Positions 54,505 to 63,662 of a DNA stretch of 64,000 bases are shown here, in pieces. The notes under the pieces are model-generated. The model searched no databases, was not told the DNA's origin, and worked only from the letters and a program-made list of their open reading frames with translations. The stretch comes from Deinococcus yavapaiensis KR-236 (GTDB taxonomy: Bacteria; Deinococcota; Deinococci; Deinococcales; Deinococcaceae), in contig NZ_QJSX01000004.1 of assembly GCF_003217515.1 (NCBI RefSeq), positions 248,001 through 312,000 of the forward strand. The letters are read 5' to 3'. The translations under genes and the position numbers were made by a program. Numbering within the stretch: the stretch's first letter is position 1; every line of letters starts with the position of its first letter.

Positions 54505-54708
54505 ATGAACAACGCGGTCGTCGGGAAGGCCTTGCGAATCACCGGAATCATCTTCTTGGTGGCCGTAGGGATCGCGATGCTGTGGACCCTCATCCAATTC
54601 GGCCAGGCGCTCGGCCAACTGCTCATGCTGTACGTCGTGCTTCGCATCTTCATGTGGATCGTCGAGATTTTCGTGGAACTGTTCAAATCCCTCTTCGGCT
54701 TCGCCTGA
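54505..54708 (+). CDS. Small membrane protein, function unknown
   Basis: 67 residues with two hydrophobic segments (TGIIFLVAVGIAMLWTLIQF and LLMLYVVLRIFMWIVEIFVE) and an aromatic tail (LFKSLFGFA). CACAAT six bases upstream of the ATG suggests a leaderless mRNA; a GTG at 54484 would add seven residues. No family recognised. The 159-base gap before it holds only that promoter. Confidence 0.6.
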   Translation: MNNAVVGKALRITGIIFLVAVGIAMLWTLIQFGQALGQLLMLYVVLRIFMWIVEIFVELFKSLFGFA

Positions 54709-54779
54709 TTCCGCGCAGAAGCGCGACTTGGGAAAGTCGACGTCATCTGGTCGTCACCCGTGATTGAACCGTGAGCTCG

Positions 54780-54785
54780 TAGACT
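54780..54785 (+). promoter_or_regulatory. -10 box, leaderless
   Basis: TAGACT, six bases before the ATG at 54792. Confidence 0.55.
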
Positions 54786-54791
54786 TCCTCA

Positions 54792-56000
54792 ATGACGACC
54801 CAGCTTCGTGATCTTCGCGCCTCCTTTCCCGCCCTCTCCTCCGACGTCGCCTACCTCGACAACGCGGCGGGCGCCATGCTGCCGCGGCAGACCATCGAGG
54901 CGATCACGCGGTTCATGTCGACCCTCGGCGGCGCGAACGTCGGAGGCGTCTTCGGCCTCAGCGAGGAGGTGACGGCGCTCAAGGCGCGGGCACGTGAAGC
55001 GTCGGCGACCTTCCTGAACTGCCTGCCGGGCGAAGTGCTGCTCGGGCCGAGCGCGACGGCGTTGACGTGGCAGTTGTCGCGGGCCTTTTCAAAATTGTGG
55101 GGACCGGGCGACGAGGTGATCGTGTCGGAGTTGGAGCACGAGGCGAACCACTCGCCGTGGCGGGCCTTGGAGCGTTTCGGAGTGACGGTGAAGGTGTGGC
55201 GCGCGAAGTGGCCCGAGGGCATCCTCGATCCGGCGGACTTGCAAGCCCTCTTGACGCGCGAGACACGGTTCGTGGCGATGACGGGCGCGGCGAACTCGAT
55301 CGGGTCGATGACGCCGATTCGCGAAGCGGCGGCCTTGGCGCACTCGGTCGGCGCGTGGCTGCTCGTGGACGGCGTGCACGTCGCGCCGCACCACTTGCCC
55401 GACGTGGAGGCGCTCGACGTGGATTTCTTCGTGATGAGCCCGTACAAGGTGTTCGGGCCGCACCTCGGCTTGATGTTCGTACGCCGCGACCTCCTGCCGA
55501 GCCTGCCCGCCGACAAGCTGAGCTTCGTGGAGGACGACAACGTCACGAAGTTCGAGCCGGGAACGGCGCAGCACGAGCTGTGGGCGGGCTGGCTGGGAAG
55601 CTTGGCGTACTTGGCCGATCTCGGCGGAGGCGCGTTCTCGCGCGAAACGTTGCGGCGAGCGTACGCGCGCATCGAGGCGTTGGAGGCGCCGCTCGTGGAG
55701 CACTTGGTGACGGGCTTGGCGAGTACGGACGGCGTGGCGCTCTACGGACGGCGAAGCGTGGAGGGCCGCGTGGGTACGGCGTGCTTCAACGTGTCGGGAT
55801 TGGCGCCGCGTGAAGCGGGGCGTGCCCTCGCCGCGCGCGGCGTGGCCGTCGCGACAGGACACTACTACGCGATCTTGCCGATGGAGGCGCTGGGATTGCT
55901 TCCGAACGGCGCGATGCGCGCGTCGATCGCGCATTACACGACGCACGAGGAGATCGAGCGGTTGTTGGAGGGCGTTCGCAGCCTGACGGGCGTTTCATGA
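54792..56000 (+). CDS. Class V aminotransferase, cysteine desulfurase-like
   Basis: 402 residues. PLP-binding lysine in MSPYKVFGPHLGLMFVRRD near residue 222, with HEANHSPWRAL, VDGVHVAPHHLPD and TGAANSIGSM as cofactor contacts; the start AYLDNAAGAMLP is typical of NifS/SufS relatives. The active-site Cys loop expected in desulfurases was not found, so it may be an aminotransferase or lyase rather than a desulfurase. No Fe-S assembly genes are nearby. Confidence 0.88.
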   Translation: MTTQLRDLRASFPALSSDVAYLDNAAGAMLPRQTIEAITRFMSTLGGANVGGVFGLSEEVTALKARAREASATFLNCLPGEVLLGPSATALTWQLSRAFSKLWGPGDEVIVSELEHEANHSPWRALERFGVTVKVWRAKWPEGILDPADLQALLTRETRFVAMTGAANSIGSMTPIREAAALAHSVGAWLLVDGVHVAPHHLPDVEALDVDFFVMSPYKVFGPHLGLMFVRRDLLPSLPADKLSFVEDDNVTKFEPGTAQHELWAGWLGSLAYLADLGGGAFSRETLRRAYARIEALEAPLVEHLVTGLASTDGVALYGRRSVEGRVGTACFNVSGLAPREAGRALAARGVAVATGHYYAILPMEALGLLPNGAMRASIAHYTTHEEIERLLEGVRSLTGVS

Positions 56001-56063
56001 TGTCTTTAGAACTCGGCCGAAGAATTCGAAGTTCGGTTCTTCTCATCCCCTGGCGCCGGAACG

Positions 56064-56072
56064 TGTTAAAGT
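56064..56072 (+). promoter_or_regulatory. Extended -10 promoter of the subtilisin gene
   Basis: TGT followed by TAAAGT (56067-56072), leaving a leader of about 65 bases that ends in GGAGGG before the ATG at 56143. Confidence 0.55.
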
Positions 56073-56142
56073 CGTGCCATTCATATCAGAGACAGGCACG
56101 TCCTCTCACGAGGTCGTCGTCGTTTCGTCGTACGGAGGGCTC

Positions 56143-57492
56143 ATGAAGAATGCACGTCTGTTCGGCCTCATTACCTTGACCGCTTTGCTCGCCGCGTGCG
56201 GATCGACTTCGAACACGCCTTCGGCGCCCTCGGCACAAGCCGCCGAGTTCGTTCCCGGCGAAGTGCTCGTGCAACTCGACTCGAGCTTGCGCGCCCAGTC
56301 CTTGACGGCGCTCGCCGCGACCCTCGGCGTGCAAAGCGTCGAGGTCGTCGCCGCGTCGGACGGGGCGCCCCTCGTGCTCGCCAAACTGTCGAGCGGGCAA
56401 AGCGTGGAAAGCGCGGTCGCTTCGCTCGGCGCCCGCGGTGACGTGCGCTACGCCGAGCCGAACTTCATCTACCACCACGACGCGACGTCGACCGATCCGT
56501 ACTTCACCAACGGCAGCTTGTGGGGAATGTACGGCCCGTCGACGACTCCGGCCAATCAATTCGGCTCGAACGCCGCCGCCGCGTGGGCGTCGGGCAGTGT
56601 CGGCAGCAGCACCGTCTACGTGGGCATCATCGACGAAGGCATTCAATACAATCACCCCGACCTCGCCGGAAACGTCGGAAATCCGAACGAAATCGAGGCC
56701 AACGGCAAAGACGACGACGGCAACGGCTTCGTGGACGACAAGTACGGCTGGGACTTCGCCAACAACGACAACACGGTGTACGACGGCGGAAACCGCGGCA
56801 GCCTCGACGCGCACGGCACGCACGTCTCGGGCACGATCGGCGCGCGCAGCAACAACGTTGGCGTCGTCGGCGTCAACCACAACGTCCGCCTCATCTCCGG
56901 CAAGTTCCTCGGGCGCAACGGGGGCACGTCGGCGAACGCCATCAAGGCCCTCGATTACTTCATCGGCCTCAAGAACAAGGGGCTCAACATCGTCGCGACG
57001 AACAACTCGTGGGGCGGCGGCAGCTTCTCGCAAGCGCTTCGCGACGCGATCGAGCGCTCGAACACGGCGGGCATCCTGTTCGTCGCGGCGGCCGGGAACG
57101 GCGGCAGCGACGGAGTCGGCGACAACAACGACGCGACGCCTCACTACCCCAGCACCTACGACAACTCCAACATCATCGCGGTCGCCGCGATCACGTCGTC
57201 GGGCGGTCGGTCGAGCTTCTCGAACTATGGCGCGAAGACCGTGGACATCGGCGCGCCCGGTTCGGGCATCAACAGCACCGTGCCGTACGACAAGTACGCG
57301 TCGTACAACGGCACGTCCATGGCAACGCCGCACGTGACGGGCGCCGTTGCCTTGTACGCTGCCGCCCACCCCGGCGCGAGCGCCGCGCAAATCAAGAACG
57401 CCATCTTGTCGAGCGCCGTGCCCACGCCGTCCCTCAGCGGCATCACGGTGACGGGCGGTCGCCTCGACGCGTTTGCCGCGTTGAGCAAGTAA
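56143..57492 (+). CDS. Subtilisin-like serine protease, lipoprotein
   Basis: 449 residues from the ATG at 56143. The lipobox LLAAC places a lipid-modified Cys at residue 19. An inhibitor_I9-like propeptide (FVPGEVLVQLDSSLR ... NFIYHHD) spans about 35-112. The S8 domain follows with Asp164 in VGIIDEG, His224 in AHGTHV and Ser392 in NGTSMATP. It should act on the outer face of a membrane or as an anchored extracellular protease. A 20-base stem terminator follows. Confidence 0.95.
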   Translation: MKNARLFGLITLTALLAACGSTSNTPSAPSAQAAEFVPGEVLVQLDSSLRAQSLTALAATLGVQSVEVVAASDGAPLVLAKLSSGQSVESAVASLGARGDVRYAEPNFIYHHDATSTDPYFTNGSLWGMYGPSTTPANQFGSNAAAAWASGSVGSSTVYVGIIDEGIQYNHPDLAGNVGNPNEIEANGKDDDGNGFVDDKYGWDFANNDNTVYDGGNRGSLDAHGTHVSGTIGARSNNVGVVGVNHNVRLISGKFLGRNGGTSANAIKALDYFIGLKNKGLNIVATNNSWGGGSFSQALRDAIERSNTAGILFVAAAGNGGSDGVGDNNDATPHYPSTYDNSNIIAVAAITSSGGRSSFSNYGAKTVDIGAPGSGINSTVPYDKYASYNGTSMATPHVTGAVALYAAAHPGASAAQIKNAILSSAVPTPSLSGITVTGGRLDAFAALSK

Positions 57493-57495
57493 GCG

Positions 57496-57540
57496 CGAAC
57501 GAGAGGCGCCGAGCCACATTGGCTCGGCGCCTCTCGTTCG
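57496..57540. terminator. Terminator, perfect 20-base stem
   Basis: Arms 57496-57515 and 57521-57540 pair perfectly around ACATT. The loop and exact symmetry suit termination in either direction. Confidence 0.8.
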
Positions 57541-57587
57541 TTCACCCACCACAATGCTTCTCCCACTTGCGGCCAAAGCGTCTCCTC

Positions 57588-57593
57588 TACCCT
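57588..57593 (+). promoter_or_regulatory. -10 box, leaderless
   Basis: TACCCT, six bases before the ATG at 57600. Confidence 0.45.
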
Positions 57594-57599
57594 GGCCGC

Positions 57600-59630
57600 A
57601 TGAACCGACTCGCCTTGGAGACGTCTCCGTACCTGCGTCAACACCGTGACAATCCTGTCGATTGGTTTCCGTGGAGCGACGAGGCGTTCGAAAAGGCGCG
57701 CGTGGAAGACAAGCCGATTTTGCTGTCGGTCGGCTACTCCACGTGCCACTGGTGTCACGTGATGGCGCACGAAAGCTTCGAGGACGCGGCGACGGCGACG
57801 TTCATGAACGAGCACTTCGTGAACGTCAAGGTGGACCGCGAGGAGCGCCCCGACGTCGACGCCGTTTACATGGCGGCCGTGCAGGCGGCGACGGGGCAAG
57901 GCGGCTGGCCGATGACGGTCTTTCTCTTTCCCGACGGCAAGCCGTTCTACGCGGGCACGTACTTTCCGCCCGCCGATCGCTACGGCATGCCGTCCTTTCG
58001 GCGTGTGCTCGTCAGCGTCGCCAACGCGTGGCAAGAGCGGCGCGACGACCTCGCGCAGAACGCGGACAGCCTCACGGGGTTCTTGCGCGACCAGATGGCG
58101 CAAGAACGGCCCGAACGCGACCTGCCGCGCGACTTCGAGGCGCGCGGCTTCGCCAGCTTGCGGCGGGTGTTCGACGCCACGCACGGCGGCTTCGGCGGCG
58201 CTCCGAAGTTCCCCGCTCCGACGACCCTCGCGTACCTGCTTACGCAGCCCGGCGAGCGCGACATGGCCATGACGACCCTCGAGAAGATGGCGACGGGCGG
58301 CCTCTACGATCAACTGGGAGGCGGCTTTCACCGTTACAGCGTTGACGAGCGCTGGCTGGTGCCGCACTTCGAGAAGATGCTGTACGACAACGCGCAACTC
58401 ACGCGCGTGTACCTCCAGGCGACGCAACTCAGCGACAACGTGTGGTTTCCGAGGACCGTGCGCGAAACGCTCGCGTACCTGGAGCGCGAGATGCTCTCGG
58501 GCGAAGGCGGCTTTTTCAGCGCGCAGGACGCCGATCAGGAAGGCATCGAGGGCAAGTTCTTCGTGTGGACGCCGCAGGAACTCGACGAAGTGCTCGGCGA
58601 GGACGCCGACCTCGCGCGGCGCTACTACGGCGTCACGGAGGGCGGCAACTTCACCGATCCGCACCACCCGGAGTTCGGGCGGCGCAACGTTCTGAGCGTC
58701 GTCTTGAAGCCCGCCGACCTTGCCCGCGAAGTCGGTGAGGACGAGGGCGCGGTGATCGAGCGCCTGCGAGAAGCGAAGTTGCGCCTCATGGAGGCGCGCG
58801 AGACCCGAGTCCACCCCGGCACGGACGACAAGATCCTGACGTCGTGGAACGGCCTGGCCCTCGCGGCGTTCGCTGACGCCGCCCGGATTTTCGGCGAGGA
58901 GCATTACCTGGCCGTCGCCGTGCGAAACGCCGAGTTCGTGTACGAGCACCTGCGCGCACCGGACGGAACGCTGTATCACACGTACAAGGACGGCGCGGCG
59001 AAGGTGACGGGACTGCTCGAAGATCACGCTTTGTACGGCCTCGGGCTCGTCAGCCTGTACGGAGCGAGCGGCGACTTGCGGTGGCTGACGTGGGCGCGCG
59101 AGTTGTGGAGCGTCGTGCGACGCGACTTCTGGGACGAAGCGTCGGGCGCCTTCTGGAGTACCGCCTCCGGTGCCGAGGCCCTCATCACGCGCACGCAAAG
59201 CGCCTTCGACTCGGCCATTCTCAGCGACAACGCCGCCGCCGCCCAGTTGGGGCTGTGGATGAGCCGCTACTTCGGCGACGAGGAGGGAGAGCGCATCGCT
59301 CGGCGAGTCGTCGCGTCCTTCTCGAACGAGATGCTGTCGGCGCCGAGCGGCTTCGGCGGCTTGTGGCAAGCACACGCGTTCTTGCAAGCGCCGCCCGTGG
59401 AAGTCGCGATTCTGGGCAGTTCGCGATCGCGCCGCGTCTTGGAGCGCGAGGTGGCGCGTCACTTCCTGCCCTTCGCGGTCCTCGCGCCGAGCGAGACGGG
59501 CGAAGGGCTGCCCGTGCTGGAAGGACGAAGTGGTGACGGCGTGGCGTACGTGTGCCGCAACTTCGCGTGCGACTTGCCGGCGAGGGACGTCGAGACGCTG
59601 GCGCGTCAACTGGCGAGTTTGAACGGTTGA
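57600..59630 (+). CDS. DUF255/YyaL thioredoxin-domain protein (SPATA20-like)
   Basis: 676 residues. Residues 1-160 hold a thioredoxin fold with STCHWCHVM (CxxC) and QGGWPMTVFLFPDG; the rest is an (alpha/alpha)6 barrel as in cellobiose 2-epimerase-type proteins (GGLYDQLGGGFHRYSVDERWLVPHFEKMLYD). This architecture is conserved from bacteria to human SPATA20; enzymatic function is unproven, with redox roles suggested. It is the only gene between the subtilisin and an opposing SDR. Confidence 0.93.
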   Translation: MNRLALETSPYLRQHRDNPVDWFPWSDEAFEKARVEDKPILLSVGYSTCHWCHVMAHESFEDAATATFMNEHFVNVKVDREERPDVDAVYMAAVQAATGQGGWPMTVFLFPDGKPFYAGTYFPPADRYGMPSFRRVLVSVANAWQERRDDLAQNADSLTGFLRDQMAQERPERDLPRDFEARGFASLRRVFDATHGGFGGAPKFPAPTTLAYLLTQPGERDMAMTTLEKMATGGLYDQLGGGFHRYSVDERWLVPHFEKMLYDNAQLTRVYLQATQLSDNVWFPRTVRETLAYLEREMLSGEGGFFSAQDADQEGIEGKFFVWTPQELDEVLGEDADLARRYYGVTEGGNFTDPHHPEFGRRNVLSVVLKPADLAREVGEDEGAVIERLREAKLRLMEARETRVHPGTDDKILTSWNGLALAAFADAARIFGEEHYLAVAVRNAEFVYEHLRAPDGTLYHTYKDGAAKVTGLLEDHALYGLGLVSLYGASGDLRWLTWARELWSVVRRDFWDEASGAFWSTASGAEALITRTQSAFDSAILSDNAAAAQLGLWMSRYFGDEEGERIARRVVASFSNEMLSAPSGFGGLWQAHAFLQAPPVEVAILGSSRSRRVLEREVARHFLPFAVLAPSETGEGLPVLEGRSGDGVAYVCRNFACDLPARDVETLARQLASLNG

Positions 59631-59634
59631 AGCG

Positions 59635-60393
59635 TCACGCGCCTCGCAACGCCGTGAGGCGATCGGCGAGGTCGGGCATGAGGCGCTCGTTCCCGACGAG
59701 CCGCTGGTCGTGCGCGTACGCCTCGTTCACCTCGATCGTCCAAGCGCGGTCGAAGCGACGGGCGAGGGCGCGCGCCACCTCGTCGAACGTGTGGCCACCG
59801 CGCGCGTTGCTGTCGAGGTGAACGGCGCCCGCCCGCGGCGTCGTCACGAGGGTCCACAAGGCGCTCGCCGTGTCCGTCATGAACGAGCACGCGGGACGCC
59901 ACGCGCGGCTCGCCTCGACTTTGCCGCGCTCTCGCTGCCACGCGTCGAGGTGAGCGAGCATGTTGTTGCCGGTCGCGTCCTCGTCGATCTGCCAGCCGAT
60001 GCGCGCGATGGTCGCGCCCGGATGGCTCGCCGTGACGGCGTCCTCGCAGCGGATCTTGTAGCGCCCGTAGTCGTCCCGGGCCGTGCGCTCGTCGTCGCGA
60101 TGGTGAGGACCGTCGGGCTCGTGGTGAAAGACCATCGCCGTGCTGGTGAACACGAAGGGAATGCCGCGCTCGTTCGCCCACGCGGCGAGCAGGGCCGCCC
60201 ACCGTTCGCTGCCCATCGCGAGGTGCACGATGGCGTCGGGGCGCACCTCGTCCAAAAAGGTCAGCGAGGCGCGCTCGTCGTCGGGGGAAACGCGGTCGCG
60301 GTCCCAGCCGACGCAGGTCGCGCCGTCACGCGTGAACACCCGCGCGACTTTCGGACCGAGCGTGCCGTGAGAACCGGTGAGCAGGATTCGCAT
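59635..60393 (-). CDS. NAD-dependent epimerase/SDR-family protein
   Basis: 252 residues. Extended SDR with N-terminal nucleotide loop RILLTGSHGTLGPKVARVF, IVHLAMGS and a YGRYK-like motif (YxxxK) around residue 118 for catalysis. RmlD- or UDP-sugar epimerase-type substrates are possible; length is shorter than most RmlD. TACGCT lies six bases before the ATG, so it is leaderless. Four bases separate its stop from the convergent DUF255 gene. Confidence 0.85.
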   Translation of the reverse strand: MRILLTGSHGTLGPKVARVFTRDGATCVGWDRDRVSPDDERASLTFLDEVRPDAIVHLAMGSERWAALLAAWANERGIPFVFTSTAMVFHHEPDGPHHRDDERTARDDYGRYKIRCEDAVTASHPGATIARIGWQIDEDATGNNMLAHLDAWQRERGKVEASRAWRPACSFMTDTASALWTLVTTPRAGAVHLDSNARGGHTFDEVARALARRFDRAWTIEVNEAYAHDQRLVGNERLMPDLADRLTALRGA

Positions 60394-60399
60394 GACGTC

Positions 60400-60405
60400 A
60401 GCGTA
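60400..60405 (-). promoter_or_regulatory. -10 box of the SDR gene, leaderless
   Basis: TACGCT on the minus strand, six bases before the ATG at 60393. Confidence 0.5.
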
Positions 60406-60428
60406 CCTGGCGAGGCGGGGCTTCGACT

Positions 60429-60845
60429 TTACTCGCCCGATTGGCGTTCGTAGTTGCGAAGCATCACGCCCGTCGCGCGCCGCAAGCCGAGACGCTCGTA
60501 GAACGGCACGACGTCCTCGTCGCACAACACGTCCACCATGTACAGGTGCGACAAGTCACGCGCCAAGCGGCGAACGATCTGCGAGCCGACCCCGCGCCCC
60601 TGGTATTCCGGCAGGACTTCCAACAAGGGAACGTAGGCGCTGAGGACGCCGTCGCTGACGGCGTTGGCGAAGCCGACAACGCGTTCGCCCTCGAGCGCCA
60701 GCACGACTCGGTAGCTTCCCTGGAGGAGGCGCAACAGAGTCTCGGGTCGCGGCGCGTTCGGCCAGCCGACGAAGAAACCCGTGAGATGCTCGGCGGTGAC
60801 GGTCGACAAGTCGGAAGTGTACGTGATCACGCGTTCATGATGCAC
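60429..60845 (-). CDS. GNAT-family N-acetyltransferase
   Basis: 138 residues, GTG start at 60845. The acetyl-CoA-binding motif PEYQGRGVGSQIVRRLARDL (about residues 78-97) and the FYERLGLRRATG block are typical. Substrate unknown. CAAAGT six bases before the GTG could be a leaderless -10. The 159-base gap to the LysE gene at 61005 shows nothing conserved. Confidence 0.88.
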   Translation of the reverse strand: MHHERVITYTSDLSTVTAEHLTGFFVGWPNAPRPETLLRLLQGSYRVVLALEGERVVGFANAVSDGVLSAYVPLLEVLPEYQGRGVGSQIVRRLARDLSHLYMVDVLCDEDVVPFYERLGLRRATGVMLRNYERQSGE

Positions 60846-61004
60846 GCTCCGACTTTGGCGGACGACCTCTTTTGCAGGGAGGCCGTCCGAACGTCCGACG
60901 TCAAGGAGAAGCGAGCCGCTTGAAGTAGAAGTGTTGCTGCGCGCTACTCCCGCCTTCGGTCTAGTAGCCGACGAGTTCCTAGCCTTCTCCAGGCGAGCGA
61001 TGCG

Positions 61005-61607
61005 TCACGCGGCGAGCAGCAGCCGAGCGGCGAGGGCGAACATCACGGTCGCCACGAAGAAGTCGAGGACTCGCCAAGCGGCGGGACGCGCGAAGAGGAA
61101 CGCGAGGCGCGAGGCGACGAAGGCGAGCGCGAAGAACCACGTCACGGACGCCAGCATCGCTCCGACGGCGAACTCGGCGCGAGGAGGACCCTCGAAGCGC
61201 GCGGACACGGTGCCGAGCAGGACGACCGTGTCGAGGATGGCGTGAAAGTTGAGCAGGCTGAATCCGGCGGCGGCGAGGGCGACGTCGCGCGCCGACGTCG
61301 GGGCGTTGCCATCGAGGTCGACTCGGCCGGGCTGGAGCGCCGAGCGCAGGGCGCCGACGCCGTACCACGCGAGGAAGAGCGCCCCGCCGATCGTGGCGAG
61401 CCGCACGAGCAGAGGACTCGCGGCGAGGAGCGAACCGATTCCCAGCACCCCGACGGTGATGAGCGCGACGTCTCCGAGTGAGCTCACGAGCGCCGCGACG
61501 TACGCGTGACGACGGCGCAGGCCCGCGCGCAGCACGAAGGCGTTTTGCGGGCCGATCGCGACGATGAGGCCGAAGCCGAGCAGGAGTCCTTCGAGCAGGG
61601 CGCGCAC
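61005..61607 (-). CDS. LysE/ArgO-family amino-acid exporter
   Basis: 200 residues, about six membrane segments. LysE signatures: IVAIGPQNAFVLRAGL near residue 17 and LLNFHAILDTVVLLG near residue 117 (the usual LNPH is LNFH here). Such proteins export lysine, arginine or other basic amino acids. TACACT lies seven bases before the GTG start. Confidence 0.92.
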   Translation of the reverse strand: MRALLEGLLLGFGLIVAIGPQNAFVLRAGLRRRHAYVAALVSSLGDVALITVGVLGIGSLLAASPLLVRLATIGGALFLAWYGVGALRSALQPGRVDLDGNAPTSARDVALAAAGFSLLNFHAILDTVVLLGTVSARFEGPPRAEFAVGAMLASVTWFFALAFVASRLAFLFARPAAWRVLDFFVATVMFALAARLLLAA

Positions 61608-61614
61608 GCGAGGC

Positions 61615-61620
61615 AGTGTA
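61615..61620 (-). promoter_or_regulatory. -10 box of the LysE gene, leaderless
   Basis: TACACT on the minus strand, seven bases before the GTG at 61607. Confidence 0.6.
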
Positions 61621-61681
61621 AATCATGAACTGTAAGACAGGACGGCAAGGTTCGTTCGTCGAGGCGACTATCGTGGACTTC

Positions 61682-62260
61682 ATGAAGCTTTACACGAAGA
61701 CCGGGGACCGGGGAGAGACGGGCCTTTACGGCGCGGACCGCGTCAGCAAGGCTCATCCCAGGGTGGAGGCGTACGGTACGGTGGACGAAGTCAACAGCCT
61801 TCTCGGCGTGGCGCGGGCACACTTGCACGCCCAGGCGACGCGTGACGAGGCGCTCGACGCGGACCTCGCGTACTTGCAAAACGCGTTGTTCGACCTTGGC
61901 GCGGACCTCGCGACGCGCGAGGAAAGTCCGTACGCGAAGAACATCAGCCGGATCGACGACGCGGACGTGACCTTCTTGGAGGAGATGATCGACCGCTACC
62001 AGGAAGGCGCGCCGAAGCTGACGCGGTTCATCCATCCGGGCGGCACGATCGTCGCGGCGACGCTGCAAGTCGCGCGGGCCGTCGCGCGGCGCGCGGAGCG
62101 TGACGTGGTGCACCTCAGTCACGAGGAGCCCGTCAACGACGCGGCGCGAATCTATCTCAACCGTCTCTCGGACTTGCTGTTCGTCATGGCGCGCGCGGTG
62201 AACGCGAGAGCGGGCTTGCGCGAAGACGAGTGGCACGTGAAGGGCCGCAAGGAGAGCTGA
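61682..62260 (+). CDS. Cob(I)alamin adenosyltransferase, PduO/MMAB type
   Basis: 192 residues from the ATG at 61682; TATCGT seven bases upstream supports this leaderless start over an ATG at 61625. ATP-binding TKTGDRGETGLYGADRVSK at the N-terminus, YGTVDEVNSLLG, and FIHPGGTIVAATLQVARAVARRAER near residue 125 match PduO. It converts cob(I)alamin to adenosylcobalamin for B12 enzymes. It is followed after one base by the histidine kinase gene, so the two are probably co-transcribed. Confidence 0.95.
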   Translation: MKLYTKTGDRGETGLYGADRVSKAHPRVEAYGTVDEVNSLLGVARAHLHAQATRDEALDADLAYLQNALFDLGADLATREESPYAKNISRIDDADVTFLEEMIDRYQEGAPKLTRFIHPGGTIVAATLQVARAVARRAERDVVHLSHEEPVNDAARIYLNRLSDLLFVMARAVNARAGLREDEWHVKGRKES

Positions 62261-62261
62261 C

Positions 62262-63662
62262 ATGCAACCACCGACCGTGGACGAGTTGAGGCACGTGGAC
62301 GTGCTCGCCGATCTTCCGACGTCCGCCCTCGAATGGCTCGCGCAGCGTTGCGACGTGCGCGACATGCAGGACGGCGAGGTGTTCGTGCGCGCCAAGGAGC
62401 CCGCCGAGCACATGCACTTCATCTTGTCGGGCTTGGTGGAATACGAGCGCGAGGAAGGCGGCGTCGTGCGCGGCCACTGGGTGGTGAACGCGGGCGAAGT
62501 CGGCGGGATGTTGCCGAGGTCGCGCATGACCGAGTTTCCGTCCACGGCGCGCGCAGTGGGACACACCCGCGTGGCCCTCTATCCCAAGGCGGGCTTCGAC
62601 GAGCTCGCCGAGCAGGTGCCCGATCTCGACGGTCGGCTTTTGTCGGTGATGGCCCTGCGCATTCGCCAATCGGCGCTCGCCGAGGAGCAGCGCGAGCGCA
62701 TGAGCGCGCTCGGCAAGCTCGCGGCGGGTCTCGCGCACGAATTGAACAACCCGGCGGCGGCGGTGCGCCGCGCGGCGTCGGATTTGCGCGGGCGCCTCGA
62801 CGACTTTCCGGCGTTGCTGATCGACTGGTTGAGCGCGCAACCGTCGCCGGATCACGTGCGGGCGATCGAGGCGGTCTCGCAAGCGGCGGCCAAGCGCGCC
62901 GAGGAGCGCGTGACGACGCTGAAGCGCTCGGAGTTGGAAGACGAGCTCGCTGATTGGCTCGACGACGAGGACGTGCCGGGCGGCGCGGACCGAGCGGGAA
63001 CGCTCGTGGAGGCGGGCGTGCGCGTCGCCGATCTCGACGCGCTTCGTGACGTGTGCGGCGAGCACCTCGCGGGGGCCGTGTCGTACTTGGAGTTCCGCCT
63101 CGCGAGTTCGGCCTTGCTGCGCGACGTGGAGCTCGCGTCGGGGAGAATCTCGGATCTCGTGGCGAGCGTCAAGACCTACTCGCACATGGACCGAGGCGCG
63201 GACCGCGTCGAGACGGATGTCCGCAAGGGCTTGGACTCGACCGTGACGATGCTGGCGTTCAAGTTGCGCACGAAGCACATCACGGTGGAGCGCGACTACG
63301 ACGAGGACCTTCCGAGCGTCCTCGGCGACGTCGGCGCGCTGAACCAAGTCTGGACGAACCTCATCGTGAATGCCGTGGACGCCTTGCACGAGGGCGGCGG
63401 CATCACCCTCAAGGCGTGTCGACGTGGCGAGGACGTGGCCGTGTCGATCATCGACGACGGGCCGGGCATACCCGAGGACGTGCAAAAACGCGTTTTCGAG
63501 CCGTTCTTCACGACGAAGGGCGTCGGGGAGGGCACGGGGTTGGGACTCGACCTCGTGAACCGCGTCGTGACGCGTCAGCACGGCGGAACGGTGCGCGTCT
63601 TCTCGCGTCCGGGCCGCACGGAGTTCCTCGTGACGCTCCCGACGACTACAGTGAGAGCATGA
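62262..63662 (+). CDS. Histidine kinase with N-terminal cyclic-nucleotide-binding domain
   Basis: 466 residues. A cNMP-binding-like domain spans about residues 10-130 (DVLADLPTSALEWLAQRC, VFVRAKEPAEHMHFILSG), a linker with a coiled coil follows, then the H box GLAHELNNPAAAVRRA with His159. A long insertion (about 190-285) separates it from the ATPase domain, whose N box is NLIVNAVDAL, with DDGPGIP and GEGTGLGLDLV. No membrane segment is present, so it senses a cytosolic signal. Its stop overlaps the response-regulator start as ATGA. Confidence 0.93.
   Translation: MQPPTVDELRHVDVLADLPTSALEWLAQRCDVRDMQDGEVFVRAKEPAEHMHFILSGLVEYEREEGGVVRGHWVVNAGEVGGMLPRSRMTEFPSTARAVGHTRVALYPKAGFDELAEQVPDLDGRLLSVMALRIRQSALAEEQRERMSALGKLAAGLAHELNNPAAAVRRAASDLRGRLDDFPALLIDWLSAQPSPDHVRAIEAVSQAAAKRAEERVTTLKRSELEDELADWLDDEDVPGGADRAGTLVEAGVRVADLDALRDVCGEHLAGAVSYLEFRLASSALLRDVELASGRISDLVASVKTYSHMDRGADRVETDVRKGLDSTVTMLAFKLRTKHITVERDYDEDLPSVLGDVGALNQVWTNLIVNAVDALHEGGGITLKACRRGEDVAVSIIDDGPGIPEDVQKRVFEPFFTTKGVGEGTGLGLDLVNRVVTRQHGGTVRVFSRPGRTEFLVTLPTTTVRA

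Noticed and set aside
60846..61004. Possible small gene in the gap between GNAT and LysE
   Set aside because: The only open frame is opposite the LysE gene and low in complexity; no ribosome site.
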